Below, piece after piece: positions 40,408 to 50,807 of a stretch of DNA of 64,000 bases. Below the pieces are notes generated by a model. It had not been told where the DNA came from, searched no databases, and saw only the letters and a program-made list of their open reading frames with translations. Origin of the DNA: Aspidapion aeneum. Taxonomy: Eukaryota; Arthropoda; Insecta; Coleoptera; Brentidae. Each line of letters starts with the position of its first letter. Position 1 is the stretch's first letter. The position numbers and the translations under genes are program-made. Location: assembly GCA_963576565.1 (NCBI GenBank), contig OY755044.1:51281847-51345846 (forward strand), in the 5' to 3' direction.

Positions 40408-41832
40408 ACGAATTAAAAGTGCCCTTGATATGCTCTAACATGCAACGTGAACCGATGACGCAGGAGTCATCACGGGGGTGCGGGCGGCATCGAGGCTGAT
40501 TTTTTTATACGCGCTGTGCCGAAGGAAGGTTCAGATTCTATGTACTATAAAATTCTATTGGGACATGTCGTCCTCTCTTTCTATATTTCGTAACTAGCAT
40601 GCGACATAACATCCAGGGTGCATAGAATTTGGTTCCAGTAAATAAAAGCGTTGTTTGATGGAGAGTTTGAACACGAATATAAACACATAGATACCAGGTA
40701 TTAATTCGTAGATTATATTCCAGTCTTTAGTGAATTTCTTTTGGGGTAATTATGAATTAAATTAAGAAATGATCAAAGTTTAATATTTTTTTAAGTAAAA
40801 TTTGGGACCGCACGTGCACATGTGCACCTATGGAGAAGCCGCCATTGACGTCATACCATTGGATTTCGTTTGGGTATTGTGGCATGAGTCGTAAATCCGA
40901 TAGATATTGAGTTTTGAGTTTTCATTTTTGGGTTTGAGTCCTCCCATACGTATTTACGGGATTTTAAATGAAACTCTTTTGAGCCATTGTCCAGTGTTTT
41001 GGTATGGACTTTCAAGTTTTGGAGTTAAGTATTTGCTGGGAGTTGCATCGACATTGTCGCGATTTTATAACCTCATTGAGAGCCACTGTTCATCATTTTT
41101 ATCTCGCCAACTAACTGCGAGTATCTTTGGAGAAATGAAGCTGTTGTGGAACGTAAGGTTCAATTGATTTTGAGGTGAGTTATTTTTATAACTTTAGTCT
41201 CTTGTGAGATAATACCTTCTAGTTATAAGGTTCATGTATCTGTGAGTAACTATTTTTGTACATAGAAGCTACGAATATGTATGTTTTAGTTATTTAGTAA
41301 AATAGCTGCAGAATGAGCTAAAACATAGTAAAATCCGTTACTTTAAGTTGGTACTTAGTTCTCAAGATATTGTTGTACATGTCTTTTGCCAGCATGTCAT
41401 TTCTCATCTCTAATTTGCATCCCCTTGTTCTTATATAGATTCATTTACATCCAGATTGTGGAGCTGCCAAAATTGACAGAATAGATGCGAAATATTAGCT
41501 AGTTTAGCCCTCGACCAACTGGAGGTTCGTTGTCTCAGCAAACTGTAAGTTTCTTCCCTTATTTACGAATTGTTCTATTTATTTTATGGCTGTCTCGTAT
41601 GCTGTGTTCGTATACCTCGAGAATATCTTTCGCTTACCCCGAGAATGTCTTCGCATACCTGCTAGATTGTTCGCGTACCTGCTAGATTTTTTACCGTGGT
41701 TTTTACCTTTTGGTTTGGTATTTACTATTAGAAAATATGTCTGGCCGTTTACAAGTAAAATGAGACCCTTTTAGTAGTTTCAGTAGTCTAGTTTTTAATT
41801 TATCTTAAATTAGTTTTTGGTTCGGTTCGGTG
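40408..41832. other. Gene-free stretch between the hAT-like and RTE-like elements
   Basis: No supported gene. An 86-codon frame (40907-41167) has no domain. A donor-like GAG|GTGAGT occurs near 41172 after a modestly GC-richer stretch with CCATTGACGTCATACC at 40842-40857; it could be part of a decayed element or an isolated exon. Near 41628-41695 a short unit around TTCGCRTACCTGCTAGATT is repeated. Confidence 0.35.
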
Positions 41833-42222
41833 TTTTTTGTCTTAAACAAGTAATTGAGAAAAGGAGTGCCAGAAATATAGAGACTCATGTTACCTTTGTG
41901 GACCTACAAAAAGCATATGATACCGTTCCAGTAGAAAAATTATGGACAGTGTTATATCAATCATACTTATATAAAAGCGATAAAAAACTTTACAAAGGGT
42001 CAAAATCTAAAATTAAAATTGGAAATCGACTTTCAAAAGAATTCCAGGTAATGAAAGGCTTAAGACAGGGATGTTGTATCTCTCCAACTCTTTTTAAAAT
42101 ATATATCGCAGTAGCTCTAAAAAACTGGAAACGTAAAGTACACGGCATGGGAATACAACTTAACGACCGATTTACTATATACACACTACAGTTTGCTAAC
42201 GACCAAGTAATTGTAGCTAATG
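41833..42222 (+). pseudogene. RTE-like RT, first piece
   Basis: FCLKQVIEKRSARN, VTFVDLQKAYDTVPVEKL, GLRQGCCISPTLFKIYI and KRKVHGMGIQLNDR align block by block with the RT at 15509-17416. The catalytic box reads FANDQVIVA, so an essential Asp is Asn. The piece stops at VAND where the RTE element entered; AATGAT is the likely target duplication. Confidence 0.85.
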
Positions 42223-42692
42223 ATGAGGCGGCTGTTTGGGCTGCGCTGGAGAGGTAGTCCCTCTTGTTTAAGACGGTTGCATCAAGAGTCATAGACTGGA
42301 GATGGTTTTAAACAATTGGTCCTCGCAGGGCAGTCAACTCTTACATATGGCTCCACGTGCCACATCCTGGTAACTGCATCAACCTGCAGGCCAAACTATG
42401 TAAGGGTAGCCAGATATGGTAAGAAAATTAGTGTTAGGAAGCAGTAACACTAAAAGTAATTGTTCGGCGTACTTCTAGATATAGAAACAAAACGGGAACA
42501 AATTACACAGTTAAAGGCGTGACAAGGATTGTTTTAACGGTTTTAATGCTGCGATGAGGAAGGCAACGGGAAACCACCTCATTACCCTCCCCAGGAAATA
42601 TCATCATCATGACTGGAAAACCAAAAGCCCAGGCCCTCAGTCCCCGGCAGGTCTTAAATGACCAGAGGGTGCTAAGAATCTCCGGACCAGTC

Positions 42693-43440
42693 ATGAAGAA
42701 GATTGCAACTTGGAACGTACAAAGTATGTTTCAGGCTGGAAAAGTCCACAATGTCATCAAAGAAATGGATGATTAGATATAGAGATCTTGGGAGTTAGTG
42801 AAGTAAGATGGCCTAACTCAGGTCAATGCCAAATAGACGACTACCATGTCTACTACGCAGGCAATGACGGCAAAAACCACTATAACAGCGTAGCAGTCAT
42901 TTTAAATAGAGAAACTCAAAAATCGGTAACCTCTTTTGTCCCTATATCAGATCGAGTCATATTCGTTCAACTAAACTCCAAACCCTTCAACGTTAATACT
43001 ATTCAAGTATACACTCCAACGAGTAAATATTCAAACGACGACGTAGAGGCATTCTACGACCAGGTTCAAACTGCCCTTGGTTTTACAAAAATGTCAGAGA
43101 TCACCATTGTTATGGGAGACTTCAACGCAAAACATGGAAACGCCCCAAGAGAAGACATTGTTGGAAGTTACAGTCTTGGTGTATCAAATGAACGTGGAGA
43201 TCGCTTTTTCAGTTCTGTCAGGAAAGGGATTTTGTCGTGTCAAATACTTTCTTTAAACTTCCAGCCAGACGTCTTTATACTTGGACCTCTAAATCTGACA
43301 CTCCAGAGAGTATCATTAAAAACCAGATAGACTTTATATTAATTAATAAACGATTCTGAAACTCTATTAAATCCGCAAAAACTTACCCTGGCGCAGACGT
43401 AGGCTCCGATCACAATCCAGTTGTGGCCAAAATTAAACTT
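42693..43440 (+). pseudogene. RTE APE endonuclease, decayed
   Basis: ATG at 42693 begins MKKIATWNVQSMFQAGKVHN. After a stop and frame change near 42770 the reading continues LGVSEVRWPNSG, DYHVYYAGNDGKN, IQVYTPTSKYSND and TIVMGDFNAKHGN. Another shift near 43220 leads to DFILINKRF and VGSDHNPVVAKIK. These are the usual endonuclease blocks of RTE elements. Confidence 0.85.
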
Positions 43441-45176
43441 ACTCTCAAGAAAAATCGCCCTGCACATAACAAACCCAGACTCACGATCGACGAACTTCAA
43501 GATAACATGGTAGCAACTAAACTTAGAGACGAACTAAACAAAAAGCTTAAAAATATTAATGAGTCTGCCGAGCAAGATGCAGAATTGGTCTGGACAAATG
43601 TTAAATGTGCCATAGTCGAAAGCACAAGACTTTTAGGTAACGGTGAAATAAGAAATAGTTTGGATGACCGATGAAATCCTGGATTTGATGGATAAAAGAC
43701 GCAGTAAAAAAGGCACCGCTCAGTACCAGGAAATAAATAGAGAAATAAAAAACAAGATAAGGTCAGCAAAACAAGACTGGATAACACAGCAATGTCAAGA
43801 AATAGAAGAAGAAGAATCACGCATAAAGGAAGCTGCCGGATTATCTAATAAGAAACAAGGTGGAATCAAGCAAAATTATACCAGATACCAAAGAAATACT
43901 AAAAGAATGGTGTTGCTATATAGAACAACTCTTTAACGATAATCGATGTGAAAAGCCAGAAGAATTCTCAGATCAAGGCATAAATATAAAACCAGAGGAA
44001 GTACAACATGCAATATCTTCAGCTAAAAACCGAAAAGCGGTAGGGCAAGACGAAGTATACACAGAGGTTTTAAAGCTCATAAAAAACGAAGACTCGCTAA
44101 ATACGCTGGTGAAACTTTTTAACTTGATTTATCGCAGTGGTAAAATCCCTGCTGACTGGCTAAAATCAACCTTTGTTACACTGCCTAAAAAACATTCAGC
44201 AAAGAAGTGTAGTGACTATCGCCTAATCAGCCTTATGAGCCACATGCTAAAAATATTTCTAAAGATTATCCATAAAAGAATTTATGGAAAATGCGAATCT
44301 TTTATGGGCGACACGCAGTTTGGATTTCGTGGAGGTTTCGGTACAAGAGAGGCCTTATTTGGCATTCAAGTCTTAGTGCAGCGATCTAGGGATGTGTCCG
44401 TGCCAGTCTTTGCCTGTTTCATAGATTACGAGAAAGCGTTTGATCGAGTCCAACATGAAAAGCTGATAGAATCGCTAAAAGAAGTAGGTCTAGATGACCG
44501 AGATCTAAAAATAATAGCTAACCTATACTGGAATCAGACAGCTCAAATAAAGGTTGATGGCCATTTATCCGAAGACGTCCAAATAAGAAGAGGTGTGCGT
44601 CAAGGTTGCATATTGTCTCCGCTGTTGTTTAATATCTACAGTAACAAGATAATAGAGAATGCACTCCATAGCTGCGAAGAGGGTCTGACCATAAACGGCA
44701 TAAAAATCAATAACCTACGATATGCTGATGACACTGTTATAATAGCAGACACACTGGAAGGACTGCAAGAGTTGCTAAGCCAAATTTCCACCAAAAGTTT
44801 GCAATATGAGCTTAACTTAAATGTTGGAAAAACAAAATGGATGGTCATAGCCAAGGAAAAGAACATCAGAGGCATATTGGAAGTTAATGGCCAACAAGTC
44901 GAACGCGTCGATTCATACAAATACTTAGGTTGCCAGCTCAATGAGAATTGGGACAACATGCAAGAAGTCCGTGCAAGAATTGAACAGGCCAGAGCATCTT
45001 GTATCAAAATGAAATCAGTGTTGTGTAGCCGCGATCTTGATACCACTCTCCGAGTTCGTGTACTTCGTTGTTATGTTTTCAGCATCTTATATTACGGCAT
45101 GGAGGCATGGCATTTGAGATGTGGTGTTATCGTAGAATACTTAGAATATCTTGAATGGACAAAGTTACTAATGTGA
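43423..45176 (+). pseudogene. RTE reverse transcriptase, decayed
   Basis: Three frames follow one another (breaks near 43670 and 43860-43935). The longest (43860-45176) has RNRKAVGQDEVYTEVLK-like start (KNRKAVGQDEV), STFVTLPKKHSAKKCSDYR, QFGFRGGFGTREALF, ACFIDYEKAFDRVQHEKL, GVRQGCILSPLLFNIYSN, catalytic LRYADDTVIIA and YELNLNVGKTKWM, DSYKYLGCQLNENW. The RT catalytic box is intact, but the broken frames preclude a full product. Confidence 0.87.
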
Positions 45177-45463
45177 ATGTCTTGCTTAGAATGCGCAAAG
45201 AGCTTGAAGTTTTGTTCACTATCAAAAAGAGAAAACTTGAATATTTTGGCCATATTTTGAGAGGTGACAAATATAAACTCCTGAAATTGATAATAGAAGG
45301 CAAAATTGAAGGCAGAAGAGGTCCGGGTCGTAGACGAATATCATGGCTTAAAAATCTCAGACAATGGTATGGAGTTAGTACTACGACGCTTTTCCGAAAA
45401 GCAGTGGACAAGGTGCAGATCGCGCTGATGATAGCCAACGTTCGAAGAGAGCATGGCACTTGA
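45155..45463 (+). pseudogene. RTE C-terminal tail
   Basis: The frame VNVLLRMRKELEVLFTIKKRKLEYFGHILRG, GRRGPGRRRISWLKNLRQW and VDKVQIALMIANVRREHGT is the conserved tail of RTE proteins. It is separated from the RT by an indel near 45160-45175 and ends at the TGA just before the GAA-repeat tail. Confidence 0.82.
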
Positions 45464-45474
45464 AGAAGAAGAAG

Positions 45475-45905
45475 AATGATAAAGAAGACATGGAATATAT
45501 GATTGGAAAGTTAACGGAAGAATACCAAAAGTGGGGGTTAATAGTGAACGTGGACAAGACACAGTACTTATGTATTGGAAACGAATCAAGTGAGTTAGAA
45601 CTAGACAATGGACAAACAATATCAGACAGGAACAGACTGTAAAGAACTAGAAAAAAGAATAGTAAAAGCAAAAAAGGTAATTGGTTGTCTTAACAGTATT
45701 TTATGGAGCAGAGAGATAAAAAAGAAAGTAAAATTTAACATATATGAATCAATGGTGAAAAGCACGCTGCTGTATGGAATAGAGACTTGAAAGACAGAAA
45801 AATACAAAGCAAAAATGGAAAGTGTCGAAATGGATGCAATAAGAAGATCAATGAGAATATCTAGAACAGATCATATAAGAAATGACATTATAAGACGATT
45901 TTTTT
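45475..45905 (+). pseudogene. RTE-like RT, second piece
   Basis: NDKEDMEYMIGKLTEEYQKWGLIVNVDKTQYLCIG resumes the RT cut at 42222. After a frame change near 45605-45640 it continues CKELEKRIVKAKKVIGCLNSILWS and YESMVKSTLLYGIET, then MESVEMDAIRRSMRISRTDHIRND to IIRR, where the next insertion starts. Confidence 0.8.
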
Positions 45906-46940
45906 GAACATGGCCAAAACGTAAAAAAACGTGTCCCCTCTCAATTAAAAAAAAACTTAAGCTATTTAGGAACCCAAACTAGTATTTATAATAGTCTACC
46001 CACCTAATTTTACTTAAAAAATATAATCTAATTGGAGAAAAATGAAATTATCTCATTGATTTTCTTCAAAAAAGGCCCTTTTTGTCCGTATCCGCACCTG
46101 TCCCCCGTGAAAAATGTCAAATTCAAAATGGTGTAATTGTGCGATTTCAGTATAATTTTAAGAAGAAAAATACATCATATTATTGGTTGGTTTTTGGAGT
46201 ACTCATACTAACAATATAGTAAGATACCACGCAATAATATTATTGGTATAAAATTTACAAGTTTGTCCCCTAAGAAAAATGTCCGGTCCTCATCTAAGAA
46301 TTTTACCACTTTCAACAGCTCCAGTTTGACATCAGTGTATTTCTTGTCATTTCCGCTGCGATATTTGTGTTGCGCTCCTCACAAAGAAATTGGTGAGTAT
46401 CTGTTTTTTAGGTTTAATTAAAACATATTGAAATTAAAAAATAAAACAAATTTTGTGCACTTTTTCCCAGGTCCCGTCTGCACCGCAGTTTACGTTTTTG
46501 CTATGTGTTATTTTAGAAAAAGAATTTGTTGTTTTGGTGAATTTTCATGTCGGTATAACATACCCTAAAACTCACTTCAATCGACTTTGCCAGTTTTTGT
46601 GAATAAATTATAAAGTCATAAAATAGCCGGTACGCACCGTCCAATCCGCACCTATTTCGTGTGAGTGCGGGCCGGACAGTGCGGGGTGCGGACCGGACAT
46701 AAGGAGTGGTTTCTTAAGCGAAAAATAAGAAAAAATAGAATAAAAATATGTTTATAGCCATATACAGTAAGTTAGTTTGGTCGAAAAAGACCTAAAAAAT
46801 GTTTTTTTTTTTTAATTTATTTGTCATAGTTAAAAAAAGTTGTGTAGCGGGTCAAAAACGCTAACGTATATTTTTTTTAATTTTTAAAAGTATTTCTAGC
46901 CGCGCCCCTGGCAAAGTCGACGTAAAATGGGCAGTTTTTT
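45906..46940. other. Left part of the 4.5-kb insertion, no gene seen
   Basis: Words of the type CCGCACCTGTCCCC (46092), GTCCGGTCC (46281), ACGCACCGTCCAATCCGCACC (46631) and GTGCGGACCGGAC (46677) are concentrated here. An exon-like, less AT-rich stretch near 46310-46392 ends in a donor-like ATTG|GTGAGT. No long frame was found. Confidence 0.4.
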
Positions 46941-47950
46941 TAAATTTTTAATTAATAGCCGAATCGATCACAGATACACAGATTTAATAGCCAATATATA
47001 TAGCGAAGCAACAATATCAATCAAAATCCACGAAGGAACCAAGCCAATCCACATAAGAAGAGGTAGAGGTGTCTGACTGCGTGATACAACTATTTAACCA
47101 GGCCCTAGAAGATGTTTTTAAAAACTTAGATTGAGAAGAAATGGGCATCAAAGTAAACGGACAATACTTAAACCACCTAAGATATGCTGATGATATCGCC
47201 TTAATAACAGATAAGAAAGAAGAACTGATAAAAATGCTGGAAGAACTGGATACAGCAGCTAAAAATATAGGCTTGAGTATGAACTACACTAAAACTAAAA
47301 TCATAACAAACACAGATGAAAATATCACGATCAGAATAAACCAGGAGAAAATAGAACAAGTAGAGGAATACCTGAAACAAATTATTAAACTAAAAAAAGA
47401 AAACCAAACAGCTGAAATCAAAAGACGTGTAGGATTGGCCTGGGCAGCATTCGGTAAATTAAGCTACATATTAAAAAATAAAAAATATCCTCAGTAACTC
47501 AAAACGAAAGTGTATAACCAATGTATCCTTCCTGTCCTTACCTATGGATCCCAGACCTGGACAGAAACAAAATCAAACATGGATAAGGTAACAAAAACCC
47601 AAAGATGAATGGAAAGACAAATGTTACATGTAAAGCTAACCGATAGAAAAAGGAATGAATGGATGAGAAATGAAACAAAAGTAAGGGATGTCAGAGGAGA
47701 AGTAGCAAAATTAAAATGGAAACATGCCAGTCATCATATCGACAGAAAGACGATCGAAGGAACCAATGTATTGTAAACTTGAGACCTTCGGAAAATAAAA
47801 GAAGTAGGGGAAGGCCACAAATGAGGTGCGCGGACAATTTGAAGAAACATGCGGGAGCTAGATGGATGAACACGGCGACAGACAGGGAAGAGTGGAAGAT
47901 ATTGGGGGAGGCCTATATCCAAAGATGGATCGAAGAAGGCTAAATAGATA
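46941..47950 (+). pseudogene. RTE-type RT remnant
   Basis: Starting with NRIDHRYTDLIANIYSEAT, it gives MGIKVNGQYLNHLRYADDIALIT (catalytic YADD), GLSMNYTKTKIITN and LAWAAFGKLSYILKN. After stops come LPVLTYGSQTWTET, LKWKHASHH and, in another frame, KRSRGRPQMRCADNLKKHAG, DREEWKILGEAYIQRW. The endonuclease and most of the fingers are missing, and several stops and shifts are present. It is a 5'-truncated, old RTE copy of another family than the one at 42223. Confidence 0.82.
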
Positions 47951-48016
47951 GATAGAAAGAAGAGTATGCAGGACAGGGAAGAAGGTAGGAGGTGGGGGTG
48001 GGACTCGATATACAGT

Positions 48017-48202
48017 CAGTGGCGTATATAGATAAAAGTTTCGGGGAGGCCGAGACAGTTTCGGGGGGGGCCCGAGACCTCATGACGCCGTATTTTATGC
48101 TATTTTATGATTGTATTAATGAAATATGTGGAAAATATCTAAAAAAATGTTAGCTTCGGGGGGGGCCGGGCCCCCCAGGCCCCCTCCTTATACACGCCAC
48201 TG
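48017..48202. mobile_element. hAT-type MITE, 186 bp, with perfect 8-bp duplication
   Basis: The ends are CAGTGGCGTATATA and TATACACGCCACTG, a 14-bp pair with one mismatch, flanked by TATACAGT on both sides (48009-48016 and 48203-48210). The middle has G and C runs (GGGGGGGGCCCGAGACC, GGGCCCCCCAGGCC) that can pair. No coding capacity; it needs a hAT transposase in trans. Confidence 0.88.
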
Positions 48203-48871
48203 TATACAGTTACCTCCACGCGGTTAGTTCTGGGTTGAAAAAGCGATGAATAATTTTTTTATATCCATTAATAAGGATTATATTATATCATCTCTTTTCC
48301 AAGCGAAAAACTGTATACGTATTTAGGGGAAAGTGCTCAGGGGCGCGGTCAAATATTATAATAATTATGATTTTTTTTAGTGTTCGTGTTCCTTAGACAC
48401 ATAATATACATTTTATAACTATTACAGCCCCTTACTTTAAATTTGAAATTTTGAAATATTCCAAATTTATTATTTTTTAGGAAAACAAAAAATCATTTAT
48501 TTTCTTGGCGGATTTTACATATTTTTAGAACTATGACAAAATCAATTAAAAAAATTTTTTTTTCGACCCAACTTAATATACAGGGTGTTTTTCATGTTTT
48601 GTTTCATGATAACTTGAAAATTTAGGAACATAAAATTCTTATGAAATTTTGTTCAAAAATCCATAGTTTCCGAAAAAATTAGTATGAAATTTTATGCTTC
48701 ACAGTAATAAACTACGGAATGCCGCGGTATCATAGCGAGCCTTTCACCAAAATTGTCTCAGATCGCTGAAACAGTAAGTTGCACATCACGTTGACAGAAT
48801 ATTATGAAATAAGCAACAGTGTCAAATCTCACTTATAAAAGAATTTGACTTTTTTTTGCTAGTTTTTCTGA
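48203..48871. other. AT-rich stretch with one isolated CAGGGTG end
   Basis: No gene. TATA|CAGGGTGTTTTTCATG at 48581 looks like one end of a TA-flanked MITE, but no matching inverted end was found, so it may be a broken copy. Confidence 0.35.
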
Positions 48872-49090
48872 AATATCTGCTTTGTTTGGAAAAAATTACC
48901 GAACCAAACACGAAAAAATAACAAGTGGCCAATTAAAGATGACATTCAGGAATTTAACTACACAGAAATACTATGTGTTTTAAACAATCATCCAGAAAGT
49001 GTCTTAAAGTCAAGAGAGCAAATATTTTTTGTTCCAGAAGACAAAATTGATAATTATATAAAAATCAAATCCAAAATTAATATAATATAA
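48872..49090 (+). CDS. Orphan 72-residue frame, possible last exon of a transposon gene
   Basis: A stop-to-stop frame without ATG encodes a protein-like, charged sequence with KLPNQTRKNNKWPIKDDI, FNYTEILCVLNNHPESV and KSREQIFFVPEDKIDN. Its amino-acid mix is unlike random AT-rich DNA in this window. It could be the C-terminal exon of the gene carried by the 4.5-kb insertion. I do not recognise a family. No acceptor site was fixed, and the call is tentative. Confidence 0.3.
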   Translation, partial: NICFVWKKLPNQTRKNNKWPIKDDIQEFNYTEILCVLNNHPESVLKSREQIFFVPEDKIDNYIKIKSKINII

Positions 49091-50365
49091 GCACAGTATC
49101 TTAGTAGACGGCTGTGCCTGAAGGGGAGAAGACCAGAGATTTCACAAAAAAATTATCCCAAAGTTAAATTCACCCCGTCTGGGAAAACAGACGTTTATTG
49201 AACTAACACAAAGGAAAAAAATCGGCAACACTCTAGAAGCTTACCTTCTTTTATTTAGCAGCAGTTCCACATTACACTCGCGGCACCGCGGATTTTCTTG
49301 TGGTTGGAATTTCGGTCTTAATCTTAAAACACGTGTGACTTCTTTCAGTGTCTTGTCGGAAGTAGGTCTTCATTCCCCTGTCAAATACATGGGGGCGCTT
49401 CAAACTCCCAGCGTGTGCAAAGCGCGCATGATTTTTGCCAAAAATGATCAGGTGTTCAAAAAGAAAATAACTTTCAACAAAGAGAAAAATTATCACCTGA
49501 TCGGAATTTTCCCAAACAAGGAGTTTCTTTTTTGAAGGTTTTGACTAAAGAGCCCAAAAATATCAAAACAGAATTTAAGGTTAGGCTTTCCAAAAATTCA
49601 AAATAAAACAAAAACAAAAATAACTGGCAGCATTAAACACTTAGTTTGTCCTTTAAGCACGTTTCTAATAATTAAGAGTTATTTGGATTTTACGTTTTTT
49701 ATTAAAATATCTATCAGAACCTTTGGATTGTACGTTTACCTTGTGTCTAATTAAAAATTATTTGGATTTGACGATTTTTTTTATAAAAATACATTTCAGT
49801 GTTAATATATTTTAATGCGTTATCATATATATTGTCCAATCCGCACCCTAAATGTCCTTTCCGCACCTTTTGTAATAATAATATAAAAAAAGCAAAGGTA
49901 GTTAATTAATATTTTCAGTATTTTTTTATTAGACTGGCATCATATTCTTTATTTCCTCTAACTTAGTTAAGTATAACATTATCAAGAAATTTAGCAGGAT
50001 AAAAAAAATTTCGGTTCGGTTCGGTTCGGTTATAATTTTTTTATTTTTAGCTATTCGATTTAAGTGTTTCTTTTTTTAACCAGATTATTTTCATCCAACA
50101 AATGTTGATTTTAAATACTATGGTAATTAATAATTTAACAAACTATGATTTATGTCTCTTATTTCACTTTTTGGTATAAAAAATGTCATTTCTTTTCAAG
50201 GTGCGGACAGGACAAAATTATCTACCTAATCTAACAAAACAGCGTTTTTCGATTTTGTTTTAGAGAAAGTTGTTATAATTTCTCTTGAAAGCTAATCTTG
50301 ACACCTTCCTTAAATTAAACGAACTCGAAAAATATTAAATAATTAAAGTTGCAAAAAAAAAAGTT
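49091..50365. other. Right part of the 4.5-kb insertion, no gene seen
   Basis: It contains GTCCAATCCGCACCCTAAATGTCC and TTTCCGCACC near 49842-49870, GGTGCGGACAGGAC near 50201, a CGGTT microsatellite (about 50013-50034), and two imperfect copies of ATTTGGATTTTACG-type text near 49680-49770. No frame is supported. Confidence 0.4.
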
Positions 50366-50647
50366 TAAAAAATGGTTTTGAAAGAATGGGAATCGAGGGA
50401 AGCATATCGGATGACATCACTAAAAGACAACTGATAAGTTACGGCCATGTACATCGGATGAACGACGAAAGATTACCAAAGCAGGTCCTAGAATGGCAAC
50501 CAATAGGGCGCAGAAAAAGAGGGCGTCCTAAACTGGAATGGCAACAGTCAATCGGTCAAAATGAGTAAAAAAAACCTGACGGAAGATGATTGTCAGGATC
50601 GAAGGAGGTGGAGAATAGGCGTCAGACAACGTAGAAAAACGTTCTAA
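50366..50647 (+). pseudogene. RTE-like RT, third piece (C-terminal tail)
   Basis: FERMGIEGSISDDITKRQLISYGHVHRMNDERLPKQVLEW, GRRKRGRPKLEWQ and, after a frame change near 50560, RRRWRIGVRQRRKTF before TAA. It matches the tail of the RT at 17150-17416 and completes the fragment interrupted at 45905. Confidence 0.83.
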
Positions 50648-50805
50648 ACCGACATAGTAGTAGTACAAATGGTTTTCTGGGCTGATTGTACTTTTCTAAC
50701 TTTTGGAAATTGATGAACACAGGGAGGCTTGCGCTTTAGAACTATTTGCCAGGTGTTTGGTGACATATTTGTACAAATAACCCTCGTTTACGTAAACCCA
50801 GGTTG
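50648..50805. other. Short spacer, no gene seen
   Basis: It starts with the CATAGTAGTAGTAC tail of the RTE-like fragment, followed by unassigned sequence up to the TA of the next element. Confidence 0.5.
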
Positions 50806-50807
50806 TA

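Larger units (their letters stand above)
42223..45474 (+). mobile_element. RTE-type LINE inside the RTE-like fragment
   Basis: A 3.25-kb insertion in the same orientation as its host. It has a GC-richer 5' leader (GAGGAAGGCAACGGGAAACC near 42555), an endonuclease-RT coding region and a GAA-repeat tail (TTGAAGAAGAAGAAG). AATGAT or a slightly different word repeats at the two edges. The coding region has at least four frame changes and a stop, so it is inactive. Confidence 0.82.
45906..50365. mobile_element. Probable DNA-transposon-like insertion with clustered subterminal motifs
   Basis: The segment separates two pieces of one RT gene whose readings join at IIRRF/FERMGIEG, so it is an insertion; a T-rich word of about 4 bp is the only duplication candidate. 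GTCC- and CCGCACC-type words recur near both ends (45942-46690 and 49840-50215), including GTCCAATCCGCACC on both sides. Clear terminal inverted repeats were not found. Inside are an RTE remnant, an hAT MITE and a short orphan frame. The family is unknown. Confidence 0.45.
41833..50670 (+). mobile_element. RTE-like LINE fragment, split in three
   Basis: The RT similarity runs 41833-42222, continues at 45475-45905 and ends at 50366-50647, in one order and orientation. It belongs to the same family type as 14511-17416 (GCCISPTLFKIY, GRRKRGRP). The 5' part with endonuclease is missing. A CATAGTAGTAGTAC tail follows the stop. The first gap is an RTE element; the second is a probable DNA transposon. 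The fragment is the oldest layer of this region. Confidence 0.8.

Noticed and set aside
40907..41167. Host exon encoding an 86-residue protein
   Set aside because: No domain and low-complexity surroundings; only a donor-like GTGAGT nearby, which is too common to decide.
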